A stretch of DNA of 64,000 nucleotides from Lysobacter sp. Root690 (GTDB lineage: Bacteria > Pseudomonadota > Gammaproteobacteria > Xanthomonadales > Xanthomonadaceae): positions 520,031 to 584,030 of the forward strand of contig NZ_LMHM01000017.1 in NCBI RefSeq assembly GCF_001427785.1. Direction: 5' to 3'. Below are positions 38,969 to 48,977 of this stretch, piece by piece; within the stretch, counting starts at the first letter, position 1, and each line of letters starts with the position of its first letter. The notes below the pieces were generated by a model that ran no database searches, was not told the origin of the DNA, and saw only the letters and a program-made list of their open reading frames with translations. Both the position numbers and the translations under genes were made by a program.

Positions 38969-40702
38969 TCAGGCGGGTTCAGGAGTGGGGTGTTCGATCA
39001 AGGTGGCTTCGATCTTTTTCGTCGGCGGCGATTGCAGTGGGCCGGGCGCGGTGACCGCGCCTTGTGAGGCCGAGCCGACCAGGCGTGCGTACTTCGCCAG
39101 CACGCCGGTGGTGACGCGCGGCGCGATGCGCGCGGGCTCGCGCGAGGACAAATCGGCAGCGACGTTCAAGGTGCGCGTGGCGACGTCGATGCTGACGCGG
39201 TCGCCTTCGCGCAGACGCGCGATCGGGCCGCCGTGCGCGGCTTCGGGCGAGATGTGGCCGACCATGAAACCGTGGGTGGCGCCGCTGAAGCGGCCGTCGG
39301 TGATCAAGGCCACGTCGTTGCTCAGACCTTGCCCGACCAATGCGGCGGTCACCGCCAACATCTCGCGCATGCCGGGCCCGCCGGTCGGGCCTTCGAAGCG
39401 GATCACCACGATGTCGCCGGCCTGGATCTGTCGCGCCTGCACCGCGGCGAACGCGGCTTCCTCCGAATCGAACACCCGCGCCGGGCCTTCGAAATGTTCG
39501 CGGCCGTGACCGGCCAGCTTGAGGATGCAGCCTTCCGGCGCGAGGTTGCCGTAGATGATCGAATAGCCGCCGCGCGGTTTGATCGGATCGTTGACCGGAC
39601 GCACCACGTCCTGCTCGTCGGCCATCACCGCTTCGGACAGCTCGGCGAAAAAGGAACGGCCGGTGACCGTCGGAATATCCTCGATCAGACCGGCCGTCTT
39701 AAGCTCGCGCGCCACCAGCGCCGCGCCGCCGAATTCGAACATTTCCGCGGCGGTGTAGCGTCCGCCGGGTTTCAGATCGGCGATCACCGGCGTATGCGCG
39801 GCGGCTTCGAATTCTTCCAGGTCGAAGGCGACCCCGGCTTCGTGCGCGATCGCCAGCAGATGCAGCGCGGCGTTGGTCGAACCGGCGGTGGCCGAGACCG
39901 CGCGCGCGGCGTTGCGCAGCGCGTGCGGGGTCAGCAGCGTGCGCGGCGTGGGGCCGCCGTTGCGCAGTTGCTGCATCACCAATTCGCCGCACAGGCGCGC
40001 GGCTTCGGGCTTGTCGTCGTGGATCGCGGGGATGTCGTTGTACCCCAGCGGCGACAGGCCCAGGAAGGTCAGCACCATCGCCATGGTGTTGGCCGTGAAC
40101 TGGCCGCCGCAGGCGCCGGCGCCGGGGCAGGCATGCGATTCGATGCGGTGCAGTTCGCGGTCGTCGATGCGTCCGGCCGAATGCGCGCCGACCGCTTCGA
40201 ACACGTCCTGCACGGTCAGCGGCTTGTCGTCGCTGGCGCCTTTCTTCGACGGGCAATGGCCCGGCATGATCGTGCCGCCGTAGAGGATCACGGTCGGGAT
40301 ATCCAGGCGCGCCGCCGCCATCGCCGCGGCCGGGATGGTCTTGTCGCAGCCGACCAGCAGCACCATCGCGTCCAGGCAGTGGCCGGACACGGCCAGTTCG
40401 ATCGAATCGGCGATGGTTTCGCGCGAGGCCAGCGACGCGCGCATGCCGTCGGTGCCCATCGCGATGCCGTCGGTGACGGCGATGGTGTTGAACTCGATCG
40501 GCGTGCCGCCGCCGTCGACGACGCCGCGACGCACGTGCTGGGCCAGGTCGCGCAGGGTGATGTTGCACGGCGACACGTCGGTCCAGGTGTGGACGACGGC
40601 GACCAGCGGTCTGGCGATGGCCGCGTCGTCGAGACCGGTGGCGCGCAGCATCGCGCGCGCGGGGGCTCGGGCCGGGCCTTGCTTGATGGCGTTGCTTCTC
40701 AC
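38969..40702 (-). CDS. ilvD: dihydroxy-acid dehydratase
   Basis: A 577-residue Fe-S dehydratase converting dihydroxy acids to 2-oxo acids for Val, Leu and Ile. Signatures: [38 protein letters not shown] with the cluster cysteines, and near the C terminus [22 protein letters not shown]. Length is that of the shorter IlvD group. It is the first structural gene after the leader and attenuator, with about 80 nt between terminator and ATG. Confidence 0.96.
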   Translation of the reverse strand: MRSNAIKQGPARAPARAMLRATGLDDAAIARPLVAVVHTWTDVSPCNITLRDLAQHVRRGVVDGGGTPIEFNTIAVTDGIAMGTDGMRASLASRETIADSIELAVSGHCLDAMVLLVGCDKTIPAAAMAAARLDIPTVILYGGTIMPGHCPSKKGASDDKPLTVQDVFEAVGAHSAGRIDDRELHRIESHACPGAGACGGQFTANTMAMVLTFLGLSPLGYNDIPAIHDDKPEAARLCGELVMQQLRNGGPTPRTLLTPHALRNAARAVSATAGSTNAALHLLAIAHEAGVAFDLEEFEAAAHTPVIADLKPGGRYTAAEMFEFGGAALVARELKTAGLIEDIPTVTGRSFFAELSEAVMADEQDVVRPVNDPIKPRGGYSIIYGNLAPEGCILKLAGHGREHFEGPARVFDSEEAAFAAVQARQIQAGDIVVIRFEGPTGGPGMREMLAVTAALVGQGLSNDVALITDGRFSGATHGFMVGHISPEAAHGGPIARLREGDRVSIDVATRTLNVAADLSSREPARIAPRVTTGVLAKYARLVGSASQGAVTAPGPLQSPPTKKIEATLIEHPTPEPA

Positions 40703-40783
40703 GAACGGCGATTCCTTTGCTGCGAATCCTTCGCAGTGCCCGCACGTCCGCGTGCGGTGTTTTCAGGAACCCAGGGCCGTAAA

Positions 40784-40817
40784 ACGAAAAACCCCGCGCC
40801 TTTTGGGCGCGGGGTTC
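40784..40817 (-). terminator. ilv operon attenuator (intrinsic terminator)
   Basis: On the minus strand ACCCCGCGCCC-aaaa-GGCGCGGGGT is followed by TTTT. It lies 32 nt after the leader-peptide stop and 82 nt before ilvD, the usual place of an amino-acid attenuator. Confidence 0.92.
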
Positions 40818-40871
40818 AGGTTCTTTCGACCTTGGGTTGTGTGGTTTTCTACACGAACCCGACTCCCGCGC
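40806..40871 (-). promoter_or_regulatory. ilv antiterminator and protector hairpin
   Basis: On the minus strand GCGCGGGAGTCGGGTTC (40871-40855, inside the leader codons) can pair with GAACCTGAACCCCGCGC (40823-40807), giving 7 + 5 bp around an internal loop. The second strand is also the 5' arm of the terminator, so the structures exclude each other. A competing hairpin, GGGTTcGTGT/ACACAACCC (40860-40834), would hold the first strand when the ribosome is absent. The first strand begins about 16 nt after the last codon of the Leu/Ile/Val run, which is where a stalled ribosome would leave RNA exposed. Confidence 0.85.
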
Positions 40872-41010
40872 TGGTAAGCCCGGTAATAAGTACGAGGACG
40901 AGAATAATCGTGGCGATCAAGGGCGCGGAGCGAAGCGCGACGCGCGCGGCGTCGTTCGAGGCCGGAGCCTGGAGCGAAGTCGTCTGCGGGTGGTTGTTGC
41001 GCTGCGTCAT
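40849..41010 (-). CDS. ilvL: ilv operon leader peptide
   Basis: A 53-residue peptide ending ...RSAPLIATIILVLVLITGLTSAGVGFV. Between residues 31 and 45 there are four Leu, four Ile and two Val codons, the signature of an attenuator leader sensing all three branched-chain amino acids. It is followed by mutually exclusive antiterminator and terminator structures and then ilvD. The ATG at 41010 lacks a Shine-Dalgarno site; a shorter version could begin at a later codon, but all would include the regulatory run. The peptide itself probably has no other function. Confidence 0.88.
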   Translation of the reverse strand: MTQRNNHPQTTSLQAPASNDAARVALRSAPLIATIILVLVLITGLTSAGVGFV

Positions 41011-41018
41011 GGGGTCGA

Positions 41019-41047
41019 GAAGAGCATGCCCGTTTACGGCTTGTCAA
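41019..41047 (-). promoter_or_regulatory. candidate ilv operon promoter
   Basis: A perfect TTGACA lies at 41047-41042 on the minus strand, 31 nt before the leader ATG. The -10 region at normal spacing (CTCTTC) is poor. If used, transcription would begin at or within a few bases of the ATG. Confidence 0.45.
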
Positions 41048-41352
41048 CAGTTTCTGGAAAAACCATCGCGAACTGTGGCTTGCTCCTCCACTTGGGCGCG
41101 GATCGAAGGCGCGCGTATGCGGCGTGGCTCCGGGCGGCAGCGCTGCCGCCGGCCGGGTTCGATCGGATGGAATCGTCCTGAATTGAAATATTTCTCCAAT
41201 GTGAGATCGTGTCCTCCTTTTAACCGGGGCAACCGGATCGCACAGGGACGCGGTATTCGATTCGGGAACGAAGCAGCGGGATCGAGCCCCCCGTTGTCGC
41301 GCTTCGACCTGGATGCCCGCACCCGCCGGATGCGCCATCAGGGGGAACGCAG
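41048..41352. other. divergent intergenic region, ilv operon and DUF11 gene
   Basis: About 300 nt upstream of both transcripts. It contains a more AT-rich stretch near 41180-41225 (ATTGAAATATTTCTCC), a likely promoter area for the plus-strand gene. No repeat element is present, unlike most gaps in the window. Confidence 0.4.
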
Positions 41353-43626
41353 ATGCACGGCTCTTCGAACGGGCGTTTTGATGCGCCGTCGCCGCGACGG
41401 TCGAGGTTGCGATTGGCGATTCGCCGTCATGCCTGGGTGTTGCTCGGCTGGGCGGTGCTGGCCGGGTTCTGCCCGAGCGTGTTCGCCCAGGCAGGCTCGC
41501 GCGTGATCGTCAACGGCGACCTGGAGTTCGGTGTGGCGAACGGCTCGGGGGCGATGATAGACACCGATTTCGGTATCGGCGCCACGTTCGACGGCGGCGC
41601 GAGCGCATCCAATCCCTGGTTCACTTCGCACCCGACCCAGGCGGGGCAGTGCAGCGCGGCCTTCGGGGTCGTCGGAGCCTGCCATCCGGTCGAAACCTGG
41701 GTGTCCAACAACAATCCGGACCTGACCGGTCCGGTCGCGGCCAATACCGGGACCAACTTCGTCGAACTGAACGCGTTCGTCGGCTCGATGATTTACCAGA
41801 ATGTCTGCCTGGTCGCCGGCGATACCTTGAGCTATCGCTTCGCCCACCGACGCCGCGTGCTCGCGGGCAGCGGCAACAATCCCGACAGCGCGGCGTTCCG
41901 GATCAAGGATCAGGCCAACGGTCTGGTCCAGACCATCACCACCTCCAGCGTCACCGGCAGCAGCTGGGCGATCCGCACCGGCAGCGCGACGATCGGCGCG
42001 GGCGTCTCGGGCATCCTGCGCCTGGGCTTCGAGGCCATCGCGACATCGTCGGGCAACCTCAGCGCCGGCAATTTGCTCGACAGCATCAGCATCGGCCTGC
42101 GTCCGCTGGTCGATCTCGGCGGCACGACGTCGTCCGGCGCGCAACCGGAAGGACAAGACCTCGGCGATATCTTCATTCGCCTCAACGGCACCTCGCAGGC
42201 CGGCGGCACGGTGATCGCGCTGCAGCGCGTCGCTCCGCTCAACGGCGACGCGGCGGCGCTGGACGGCGACTTCATCCTCACCGTCGGCGCGGGCGCCACC
42301 ATGAGCCATGCCGCCGGCAGCGACATCTGGTTGATCACGATTCCGGCGGGCGCGGAATTCGACGGCGGGGTCGCGCCGGGCGCCGCCGGCGCGAGCAATC
42401 CGCCCGATGGCATCAGCATCGATGTCGATGCCGTTACCGATGCGCTGATGGAGCCGCGCGAATCGTTCCGCCTCCAGATCGTCAATCCCGGCGTCTCGGG
42501 TTCGAGCAACAATTGGCTCAGCAGCGCGCCGACCTGCAGCACCCAGACCACCGCGACCCCGGATTTCGTCATCACCGGGCAATCGCAGGTGCGGTTGGCG
42601 AAGATCAGCGACGGCGCCATCGGCAGCTTCAACTTCGCCTTCGGCAATGCCGATACCGATCTGCTCGCCGCCGGCACCCAGGCCGCCGCTACCATCGCCA
42701 CCAGTGCCAGCGGAACCGCGGCCTTGCACGACGCCGATGCCGGCGCCGCGGGCGCGCAAGGCAGCGCCGTGGTCGCGCCGGGCGCGGCCGTCACGATCGT
42801 CGAAACGATCCCGCCGGGCTGGGTGCTGAATTCGGCGGCGTGCGTGGATGCCGCCAATGCGCCGGTGGCCGGCACCAGTCTCGCCGGCGGCACCCTGACC
42901 ATTCCGGGCGCGGCCACAGCGGCCGGCGCTTCGCTGACCTGCACCTTCCGCAATGGCCGCTCGCCGATCGTGCGCCTGGGTAAGCGCCTGCCGAACGGAC
43001 GTTTCGTCGCCGCCGACCAGTTCGTCCTGAGCATCGCGCCGCCGGGCACGGGGGCGGCGACGTTCACCACCACCGGCAGTGGCGACGTCGCGGCGGGCCA
43101 GGCGGTGGTCGATCCGGCCGTCGCCGGCACCAGTTACATGCTGTCGGAAACGGCGACGGCGGGCGCCGATCTCGGCAACTATGCGATCGCCTACGCGTGC
43201 ACCAACGCCAACGCGGCCGGCAGCGCGGGGCCGTCCGGCGCCGCCTCCGCGTTCGACCTGGTGCCGGCGGCCGGCGACGACTTCACCTGCACCTTCGCCA
43301 ATACCCGCAACCCATTGTCCGATCTATCCATCACCAAGACCAACACGCCGGCCGCGGGCGCGACGGATCAGGCGGGCGACGTGGTGATGCGCGAAACCGC
43401 CATGGTCTATCGAATCGTCGTGACCAATCACGGTCCCGACGCGGTGACCGGCGCGCTCGTGCGCGATCCGGCCTCGCCCGGCCTGGATTGCACCGCGGCG
43501 ACGTGCGCGGGCACGGCGTGCCCGGGATCGTTGAGCGTGGCGGCGCTGCAGGGCGCCGGTGTCGCGCTCGGCGCGTTGGCCAACGGTGAGTCGGTGAACT
43601 TCGACCTGACCTGCATGACGCAGTGA
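41353..43626 (+). CDS. secreted DUF11-domain surface protein
   Basis: A 757-residue exported protein. A long signal peptide (residues about 24-46, HAWVLLGWAVLAGFCPSVFA) is followed by a lectin-like region with SNPWFTSHPTQ and GTNFVELNAFVGS, two or more prealbumin/SpaA-like beta domains ending in CTFRN and CTFAN motifs, and a C-terminal DUF11 domain (SDLSITKTNTPAAG...VVTNHGPDAVTGALVRD). No LPxTG, IPTL-CTERM or other anchor is visible, and the protein stops just where the last DUF11 strand would continue, so it may be truncated at the C terminus. GGGGGAA precedes the ATG. Likely secreted or surface-associated; function unknown. Isolated between the ilv and thr operons. Confidence 0.8.
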   Translation: MHGSSNGRFDAPSPRRSRLRLAIRRHAWVLLGWAVLAGFCPSVFAQAGSRVIVNGDLEFGVANGSGAMIDTDFGIGATFDGGASASNPWFTSHPTQAGQCSAAFGVVGACHPVETWVSNNNPDLTGPVAANTGTNFVELNAFVGSMIYQNVCLVAGDTLSYRFAHRRRVLAGSGNNPDSAAFRIKDQANGLVQTITTSSVTGSSWAIRTGSATIGAGVSGILRLGFEAIATSSGNLSAGNLLDSISIGLRPLVDLGGTTSSGAQPEGQDLGDIFIRLNGTSQAGGTVIALQRVAPLNGDAAALDGDFILTVGAGATMSHAAGSDIWLITIPAGAEFDGGVAPGAAGASNPPDGISIDVDAVTDALMEPRESFRLQIVNPGVSGSSNNWLSSAPTCSTQTTATPDFVITGQSQVRLAKISDGAIGSFNFAFGNADTDLLAAGTQAAATIATSASGTAALHDADAGAAGAQGSAVVAPGAAVTIVETIPPGWVLNSAACVDAANAPVAGTSLAGGTLTIPGAATAAGASLTCTFRNGRSPIVRLGKRLPNGRFVAADQFVLSIAPPGTGAATFTTTGSGDVAAGQAVVDPAVAGTSYMLSETATAGADLGNYAIAYACTNANAAGSAGPSGAASAFDLVPAAGDDFTCTFANTRNPLSDLSITKTNTPAAGATDQAGDVVMRETAMVYRIVVTNHGPDAVTGALVRDPASPGLDCTAATCAGTACPGSLSVAALQGAGVALGALANGESVNFDLTCMTQ

Positions 43627-43632
43627 CGAAAA

Positions 43633-43667
43633 CCGGAGCCGCGATCGGATCGCGATGACGGCTCCGG
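43633..43667. terminator. hairpin between DUF11 gene and thrC
   Basis: CCGGAGCCG and CGGCTCCGG form a perfect 9-bp stem just after the DUF11 stop codon. There is no T-run on either strand, so termination would need Rho or another factor. Confidence 0.5.
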
Positions 43668-43711
43668 GCATCGGCTCCGGGCCGGTCGCTTCAGGACCGG
43701 CCGGCAACAGC

Positions 43712-44998
43712 TCAGGCCAGCAACCGTTCGCGCAAGGCCGCATAGTCCGCCGCCATCGGTTCGGCCGATGCCGGCCGCGCCAAGGATTCGGCCAACGCCG
43801 GCGGCGGTTCGACCGCATGCCCGATCAGCGGCTCGACGATGCTGTCGAACTTGGCCGGATGCGCGGTGGCGACCACCGCCCACGGGCGTTCATCGCCCTG
43901 TGCGCGCAGCGTTTCCAGCACGTGCAGGCCGGTCGCGGTGTGCGGGCAGGGCACGATGCCGTGGCGTTGCGGCGCGGCGCGGATGGTGTCGACGATGGTG
44001 GCGTCGTCGACGCCGTCGGCCTGGATCGCCGCGCGTAGTTGCGCGTCGTCGCGATGCCAGTGGCGCAGGCGTTCGAAGTTGCTCGGCGCGCCGACGTCCA
44101 TCGCGTTGGCGAGGGTGGCGCGGGTCGGCTGGGCGGCGTAGTCGGCGCCGCCGAAATAGCGCGGCAAGGTGTCGTTGGCGTTGGTCGCCAGGCGGATCTC
44201 GCCGATCGGCAGGCCCATGCGCTTGGCCACGAACGCGGCGCAGGCGTTGCCGAGGTTGCCGGTCGGCACGATGAAGTTGAGCGGTTCGCCGCGTTGCGCG
44301 TAATGACGCGATGCCGCGTGCGCGTAGTAGGCCGCCTGCGGCAGCAGACGGCCCAGGCTGATGCTGTTGGCCGAACTCAGCGGTCGTTGCGCGCGCAGTT
44401 CTTCGTCCGACAAGGCCTGCTTGGCGAGGCGTTGGCAGGCGTCGAAATCGCCGTCGACGCGCAGCGCCTGGACGTTGTCGCCCCAGCAGCCCAGGCCATG
44501 CGCTTGGCGCGGCGAAACCCGGCCGTCGGGATAGAGGATGACCACGTTGAAGCCGGGACGGCGATGGAACGCGGCGGCGACCGCGGCGCCGGTGTCGCCG
44601 GAAGTGGCGACCAAAATGGTGGTGGGTGCTTCGGAGGGTGCTTTCAGTCCGGCCAGCGCTTCGGCCAGAAAGCGCGCGGCATAGTCCTTGAACGCGGCGG
44701 TGGGGCCGTGGAACAGCTCCAGCAACCAATCATCGGCGCGCGCGAGCGGGCGCAGCGGTGCGTCGAACGAATACGCGCGCGCGCAGATTTCGGCGAGGTT
44801 CGGTTTGAGCGCGGAGTGTTCGAAGTAGGGCGCGAGCACGGCGTGCGCGGTGTCGGCGAGGGTGTCGGTGTCGAGCGGCTGCGCCAATGTCGCGAATCGC
44901 TCGGGGACGTACAGGCCGCCGTCCGGCGCGAGGCCGGCCGACAGCGCCGCGTCGATGGCGGTGGGCGGCGTTCGTCCGCGGGTGCTGAGGAAGTTCAT
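43712..44998 (-). CDS. thrC: threonine synthase
   Basis: A 428-residue PLP enzyme converting O-phosphohomoserine to threonine. Signatures: MNFLSTRG at the N terminus, GLAPDGGLYVPE, the PLP lysine in HGPTAAFKDYAARF, ATSGDTGAAVAAAF and FIVPTGNLGNACAAFVAKRMG. The ATG at 44998 fits the family start; 41 further in-frame residues upstream derive partly from a repeat element. Last gene of thrA-thrB-thrC, 292 nt after thrB. Confidence 0.95.
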   Translation of the reverse strand: MNFLSTRGRTPPTAIDAALSAGLAPDGGLYVPERFATLAQPLDTDTLADTAHAVLAPYFEHSALKPNLAEICARAYSFDAPLRPLARADDWLLELFHGPTAAFKDYAARFLAEALAGLKAPSEAPTTILVATSGDTGAAVAAAFHRRPGFNVVILYPDGRVSPRQAHGLGCWGDNVQALRVDGDFDACQRLAKQALSDEELRAQRPLSSANSISLGRLLPQAAYYAHAASRHYAQRGEPLNFIVPTGNLGNACAAFVAKRMGLPIGEIRLATNANDTLPRYFGGADYAAQPTRATLANAMDVGAPSNFERLRHWHRDDAQLRAAIQADGVDDATIVDTIRAAPQRHGIVPCPHTATGLHVLETLRAQGDERPWAVVATAHPAKFDSIVEPLIGHAVEPPPALAESLARPASAEPMAADYAALRERLLA

Positions 44999-45049
44999 GG
45001 TGGGTCTCTGGGGGAGGCGGCGGCGTTGGGTGGGGTTGGAGGCGAATGA

Positions 45050-45080
45050 GGAAAGAGGAGTGAGGAGTGAGTAGTGAGCT
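45050..45080. repeat. partial family C element
   Basis: AAAGAGGAGTGAGGAGTGAG followed by TAGTGAGC, one arm only, upstream of thrC. Confidence 0.7.
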
Positions 45081-45220
45081 AAAGCCCAAGTCCACCTGGC
45101 CGCTGTTTTTCGAAGAGGCACTCGATATGTGAGGATGTGGCGAGGCGGTCGCGCGCAAAAGCGCTTGTGGCATGGATTGCTGCGTCAGAAAGCTGAGCAA
45201 CTCCAGATGCGCGCAGAACC

Positions 45221-45263
45221 ATTCCCCCCTTTAAAAAAGGGGGGCTAGGGGGGATTTGCTTTT
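45221..45263. repeat. family B palindrome in the thrB-thrC gap
   Basis: TTCCCCCCTTTAAAAAAGGG...GGGGGATTTGCTTTT, inverted orientation. Apart from this and the family C fragment, the 292-nt thrB-thrC gap shows nothing; thrC may depend on readthrough or on its own promoter here. Confidence 0.85.
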
Positions 45264-45290
45264 CCCCCAAGCCACCGCGCGCCACCCCGA

Positions 45291-46274
45291 TCAACCCATC
45301 ACATCCGCGCGCGGCCCGCTCACCGCCGTGACATAGGCGCGCGAATCGAAACCCGCATCGGCGAACGCAGCGCGCATCGCCGGCGCGGCGACGCTGGCCT
45401 GCGCCTTCGATGCGAACCAGGCGAAGCAACTCGGGCCGGCGCCGGAGATGCTCGCGCCGAGCGCGGCGTGATCGAGCGCGGCGGCCTTGACCGCGGCGAA
45501 TCCCGGAATCAACGGCGCGCGGCGCGGTTCGACCAGCAGATCGACCAGGCCTTCGCGTAGCAACTGGGTATCGCCGCGTTGCAAGCCGGTCAGGAACAAA
45601 GCCAGGTGCGCGCTTTGCTTGACCACCAGCGACAGCGGATACGGGTCGCTGAGCACAGCGCGCGCGCGCCGCGTTTCCAGGACCTGATCGGGATGCACCA
45701 CCACCGCGTACAGCCAATCGGGCACCGATAACGGAATCATCCGCGTCGAAGTCGCCATCACCACGCCGCCGAGCAGCATGGGTGCGACGTTGTCGCCGTG
45801 GCGGCTGCCGCTGGACACCGATTCGCCGTCGAGCGCGAATTCGTACAAGGCATCGCGCGACAGCGGTTTGGCGAGCAAGGCATTCGCCGCGACCAGCGCG
45901 GCGACGCAGGACGCCGCCGAACCGCCGAGCCCCGAACCCAGCGGAATGCCCTTGTCGAGTTCCAGTTCGAACCCATGCGCAAGCCCGAGCTTGGCGCGCA
46001 GGCTAATCAAGGCCTGGCCGGCGGTGTTGCGTTCGGCCTCCAGCGGCAGCGAATCCGCGCCGGGCACGTCGCCACGGATCGCGCGGATGCGCACCACCGG
46101 TTCGTCGATGCGCCGGACCGTGGCGACATCGCGCGGCCCGTCGATCGAATGACCGAGCACATCGAAGCCGACCCCGATATTGCCGACGCTGCCGGGCGCG
46201 AACGCACGCGCCTGTTGCGCGCCGTCGGCCGCGGCATCGGAACGGGCGGGAGAAGCGGGCGACGCAGCGCTCAT
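45291..46274 (-). CDS. thrB: homoserine kinase
   Basis: A 327-residue GHMP kinase that phosphorylates homoserine. Motif 1 [16 protein letters not shown], the ATP loop [22 protein letters not shown] and motif 3 [15 protein letters not shown] are present. A Ser/Ala-rich N-terminal extension of about 23 residues precedes the first motif. Its start overlaps the thrA stop by 4 nt, indicating translational coupling. Confidence 0.95.
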   Translation of the reverse strand: MSAASPASPARSDAAADGAQQARAFAPGSVGNIGVGFDVLGHSIDGPRDVATVRRIDEPVVRIRAIRGDVPGADSLPLEAERNTAGQALISLRAKLGLAHGFELELDKGIPLGSGLGGSAASCVAALVAANALLAKPLSRDALYEFALDGESVSSGSRHGDNVAPMLLGGVVMATSTRMIPLSVPDWLYAVVVHPDQVLETRRARAVLSDPYPLSLVVKQSAHLALFLTGLQRGDTQLLREGLVDLLVEPRRAPLIPGFAAVKAAALDHAALGASISGAGPSCFAWFASKAQASVAAPAMRAAFADAGFDSRAYVTAVSGPRADVMG

Positions 46275-48865
46275 GCACGGGCTCCGAGGGTTTGCGCGAT
46301 CGTCAACAGGTCGCCGAACACGCCGGCGGCGGTGACATCCGGGCCCGCGCCGGGGCCCTGCACCACCAGCGGATTATCCGCGTAACGGCGGGTGCGGAAC
46401 TGGATCAGGTTGTCGGTCAGCGCGCCGTGCAAAGAGGCGTGCCCCGGCGGCGGCGAGACCACGCCGACGCTGGCGCGACCGTCGCGATCGAGGCGGGCGA
46501 GATACCGCAGGCTCAGCCCGGCCGCGCGCGCGGCGTCGAAGCGTTGCTGCAACGGCGCGTCGAGTTCGTGCAGGCGCTCGAAGAATTCCTCCTTAGACAC
46601 GTCGCGCAGCGATGCGGGCACCAGGCTTTCGACCTCGATCTGATCCAGCGACAGCGAACGCCCGGCCTCGCGCGCCAGGATCACCAGCTTGCGCGCGACG
46701 TCGGTGCCGGACAGGTCGTCGCGCGGATCGGGTTCGGTGTAGCCCAGCGCATGCGCCTCGCGCACCAGTTCGGAAAACGCGGTCTGGCCGTCGTAGCGGT
46801 TGAACAACCACGCCAGGGTGCCGGACAGGATGCCTTCGACCTCGGTCAACTCGTCGCCGGTGTCGAGCAGCGAACGCAGGGTCTGGATGATCGGCAGGCC
46901 GGCGCCGACCGTGGCTTCGTAGCGGAACTGGCCGCCGTTGCGCGAGGCTTCGCGGATCGCTTCGTAGCGTTCCAGCGGGCCGGCGCCGGCGTGTTTGCTC
47001 GGAGTGACGATGTGGATGCCGGCGGCGATCCACTGCGGGTAATACGCGGCGACCGCGTCGCTGCCGCTGCAATCGACGATCAACGCATGCGGGATGTGCT
47101 CGGCGCGGACGTGTTCGGCGAAGCGTTGCAGGTCCAGCGTTTCGGCGTCGGCGGCGAAATGCTCGCCGGCTTCGTCGAACGGCATCGCGCGCGGCGCCAG
47201 ATGCATCCGCCGACTGTCGGCGAGCGCGCGCAGACGCAGGTCGAGACGCGAATCGCGCTGGAAACGAGGCTGCGCCGCGGCCAGTTGCGCGAGCAAAGCG
47301 CGCCCGACCTTGCCCGGCCCGATCAGGCCGAGCGAAATGCACTGCGGCGACAGCCAGAACGCCGAGTGCGCGGCGCGCAGCGCGCGGGTCGCGTCGCGCG
47401 CGCCGATCGCCACCGATATATTGCGTTCGCCCGCGCCCTGGGCGATCGCGCGCAGGTTGATGCGCGCCTTGGCCAGGCCGTCGAACAACTGCGCTGCGAC
47501 GCCGGGCAGACCGACCATGCCGTCGCCGACCGCGGCGAGCACGCAGATGTCGGGGGTGATGGTGACGTCCTGCGCCTGCCCGTCGGCCATCGCGTCGGCG
47601 AACGCGGCCAGGATCGCGGCGCGTCCGCGTTCGGCCTGATCGGCGCGTACCGCGCAGCAGATCGAATGTTCGGAGGAACCTTGCGAGATCATCGTCACCG
47701 ACACGCCGGCGCCGCGCAGCGCGCCGAACAGGCGCTCGGCGGTGCCGGGCACGCCGACCATGCCGTTGCCGACCAACTCAAGCACCGCGAGGTCGTGAAC
47801 CAGACTCAGGCCCTTGACCGGTGCGCCGTCGGCCTGCGAGTGCAGGCTGATCAGCGTGCCCGGCGAATGCGGGTTGCGGGTGTTGCGGATGCGCAGCGGA
47901 ATGCCGCGCTGCTGCACCGGCGCGAGCGTCTGCGGATGCAGCACCTTGGCGCCGAAATACGCCAGTTCGCAGGCTTCGGCGTACGACATCGACGGCAGGC
48001 AGACCGCGTCGGGCACCAGTCGCGGATCGGCCGACAGCACACCATCGACATCGGTCCAGATGGTCAGCGCGTCGGCGTCGAACAGGTTGGCGAAAATCGC
48101 CGCGGAATAGTCGCTGCCGTTGCGGCCCAGAGTGGTGTCGCGGCCGTGGCTGTCGCGGGCGACGAAGCCGGTGATCACCACGTTGCGGCCGGCGTGTTGT
48201 TTTCGCCACGCATCCAGGCGCTCGCGGCTCAGCGCCCAGTCGACGCCGACACCCATTTCGCCGGGATGCACGACCAATACCTCGCGTGCGTCGAGCCGGG
48301 TCCAGCCGGCCGCTTCGCCGCCGACCGCGGCCAGCATCAGATGCGAGGACAGCACTTCGCCCAGGCCGGGCAGGGCGGCGGCGAACTGGTCATCGGCTTG
48401 CGCCGCGACCCGTTCCAGCGCGCCGCGCAAGGCGTCGAATTCGGTTTCCAGCACGGCGCGGGTGGCGTGGCGGCGATGCGGGTCGAGCGAATCGGCAGTG
48501 TCCAGATGACGACGGCGCAACGCGGCCCAGGCCGGTGCCCAGTCCTGGCCGTCGCGCGCGGCCGCGACCAGGGCGACCAGGGCGTCGGTCACGCCCTGCA
48601 TCGCCGAGACCACGGCGATGCGATGCGGCGAGCCGTCGTCGAGCAGGCCGACCGCGACCCGATAGCGATCCGCGTCGGCCAGGCTGCTGCCGCCGAACTT
48701 GTGGGTGTGGCGCGCCGGCGCCAACGCGGCGGAGGAGGCGAACGGAGCGACGGCCGCGGCGGCGGGCGTCAGGGCGGCGGAAAGTTCTGGCTGGGCTTCG
48801 GACGGTTCTGCCTCGACCACGTCGGGCTGGGCATCGAAAGCGGCTTGGTGCGGTGCGGACGACAT
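46271..48865 (-). CDS. thrA: bifunctional aspartokinase / homoserine dehydrogenase
   Basis: An 864-residue ThrA with kinase, ACT and dehydrogenase parts, catalysing the first and third steps from aspartate to threonine. The kinase begins [16 protein letters not shown] near residue 54; the ACT pair covers roughly 330-480; the dehydrogenase begins [20 protein letters not shown] near 510 and has the catalytic [22 protein letters not shown] segment. About 50 Ala/Pro/Glu-rich residues at the N terminus are extra compared with E. coli ThrA (820). The ATG at 48865 follows GGAG by 6 nt, and that site lies in a hairpin. Feedback by threonine is expected from the ACT domains. Confidence 0.96.
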   Translation of the reverse strand: MSSAPHQAAFDAQPDVVEAEPSEAQPELSAALTPAAAAVAPFASSAALAPARHTHKFGGSSLADADRYRVAVGLLDDGSPHRIAVVSAMQGVTDALVALVAAARDGQDWAPAWAALRRRHLDTADSLDPHRRHATRAVLETEFDALRGALERVAAQADDQFAAALPGLGEVLSSHLMLAAVGGEAAGWTRLDAREVLVVHPGEMGVGVDWALSRERLDAWRKQHAGRNVVITGFVARDSHGRDTTLGRNGSDYSAAIFANLFDADALTIWTDVDGVLSADPRLVPDAVCLPSMSYAEACELAYFGAKVLHPQTLAPVQQRGIPLRIRNTRNPHSPGTLISLHSQADGAPVKGLSLVHDLAVLELVGNGMVGVPGTAERLFGALRGAGVSVTMISQGSSEHSICCAVRADQAERGRAAILAAFADAMADGQAQDVTITPDICVLAAVGDGMVGLPGVAAQLFDGLAKARINLRAIAQGAGERNISVAIGARDATRALRAAHSAFWLSPQCISLGLIGPGKVGRALLAQLAAAQPRFQRDSRLDLRLRALADSRRMHLAPRAMPFDEAGEHFAADAETLDLQRFAEHVRAEHIPHALIVDCSGSDAVAAYYPQWIAAGIHIVTPSKHAGAGPLERYEAIREASRNGGQFRYEATVGAGLPIIQTLRSLLDTGDELTEVEGILSGTLAWLFNRYDGQTAFSELVREAHALGYTEPDPRDDLSGTDVARKLVILAREAGRSLSLDQIEVESLVPASLRDVSKEEFFERLHELDAPLQQRFDAARAAGLSLRYLARLDRDGRASVGVVSPPPGHASLHGALTDNLIQFRTRRYADNPLVVQGPGAGPDVTAAGVFGDLLTIAQTLGARA

Positions 48866-48869
48866 GGAA

Positions 48870-48889
48870 AGCTCCTGGTGGAGCTCCGC
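48870..48889 (-). promoter_or_regulatory. hairpin sequestering the thrA ribosome-binding site
   Basis: AGCTCC-acca-GGAGCT forms a 6-bp stem on the minus strand and its 3' arm contains the GGAG Shine-Dalgarno of thrA. The upstream half overlaps GCGGAGC (48889-48883), which can instead pair with GCTCCGC at 48939-48933 in the attenuator region, so the site may be opened or closed by leader folding. Confidence 0.6.
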
Positions 48890-48915
48890 GTCTCGACTCG
48901 GGTGAGGCCAGCGGC

Positions 48916-48977
48916 CCGCACCCTGATCGGGTGCGGAGCGGCGTGGTCTGTTAGCTGGACACGCCCGTCCGCACCCC
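48916..48977 (-). promoter_or_regulatory. thr operon attenuator-like alternative hairpins
   Basis: Three segments compete on the minus strand: GGGGTGCGG (48977-48969, inside leader codons), CCGCACCC (48936-48929) and GGGTGCGG (48923-48916). The middle one can pair with either neighbour. A ribosome at the leader stop would mask the first and favour the second hairpin. The second hairpin has no U-tract after it, so it is not a standard intrinsic terminator; Rho-dependent or translational control is more likely. Confidence 0.65.

Noticed and set aside
45079..45290. Minus-strand frame extending past thrB into the gap
   Set aside because: It is out of frame with thrB, passes through a family B repeat and has no domain.
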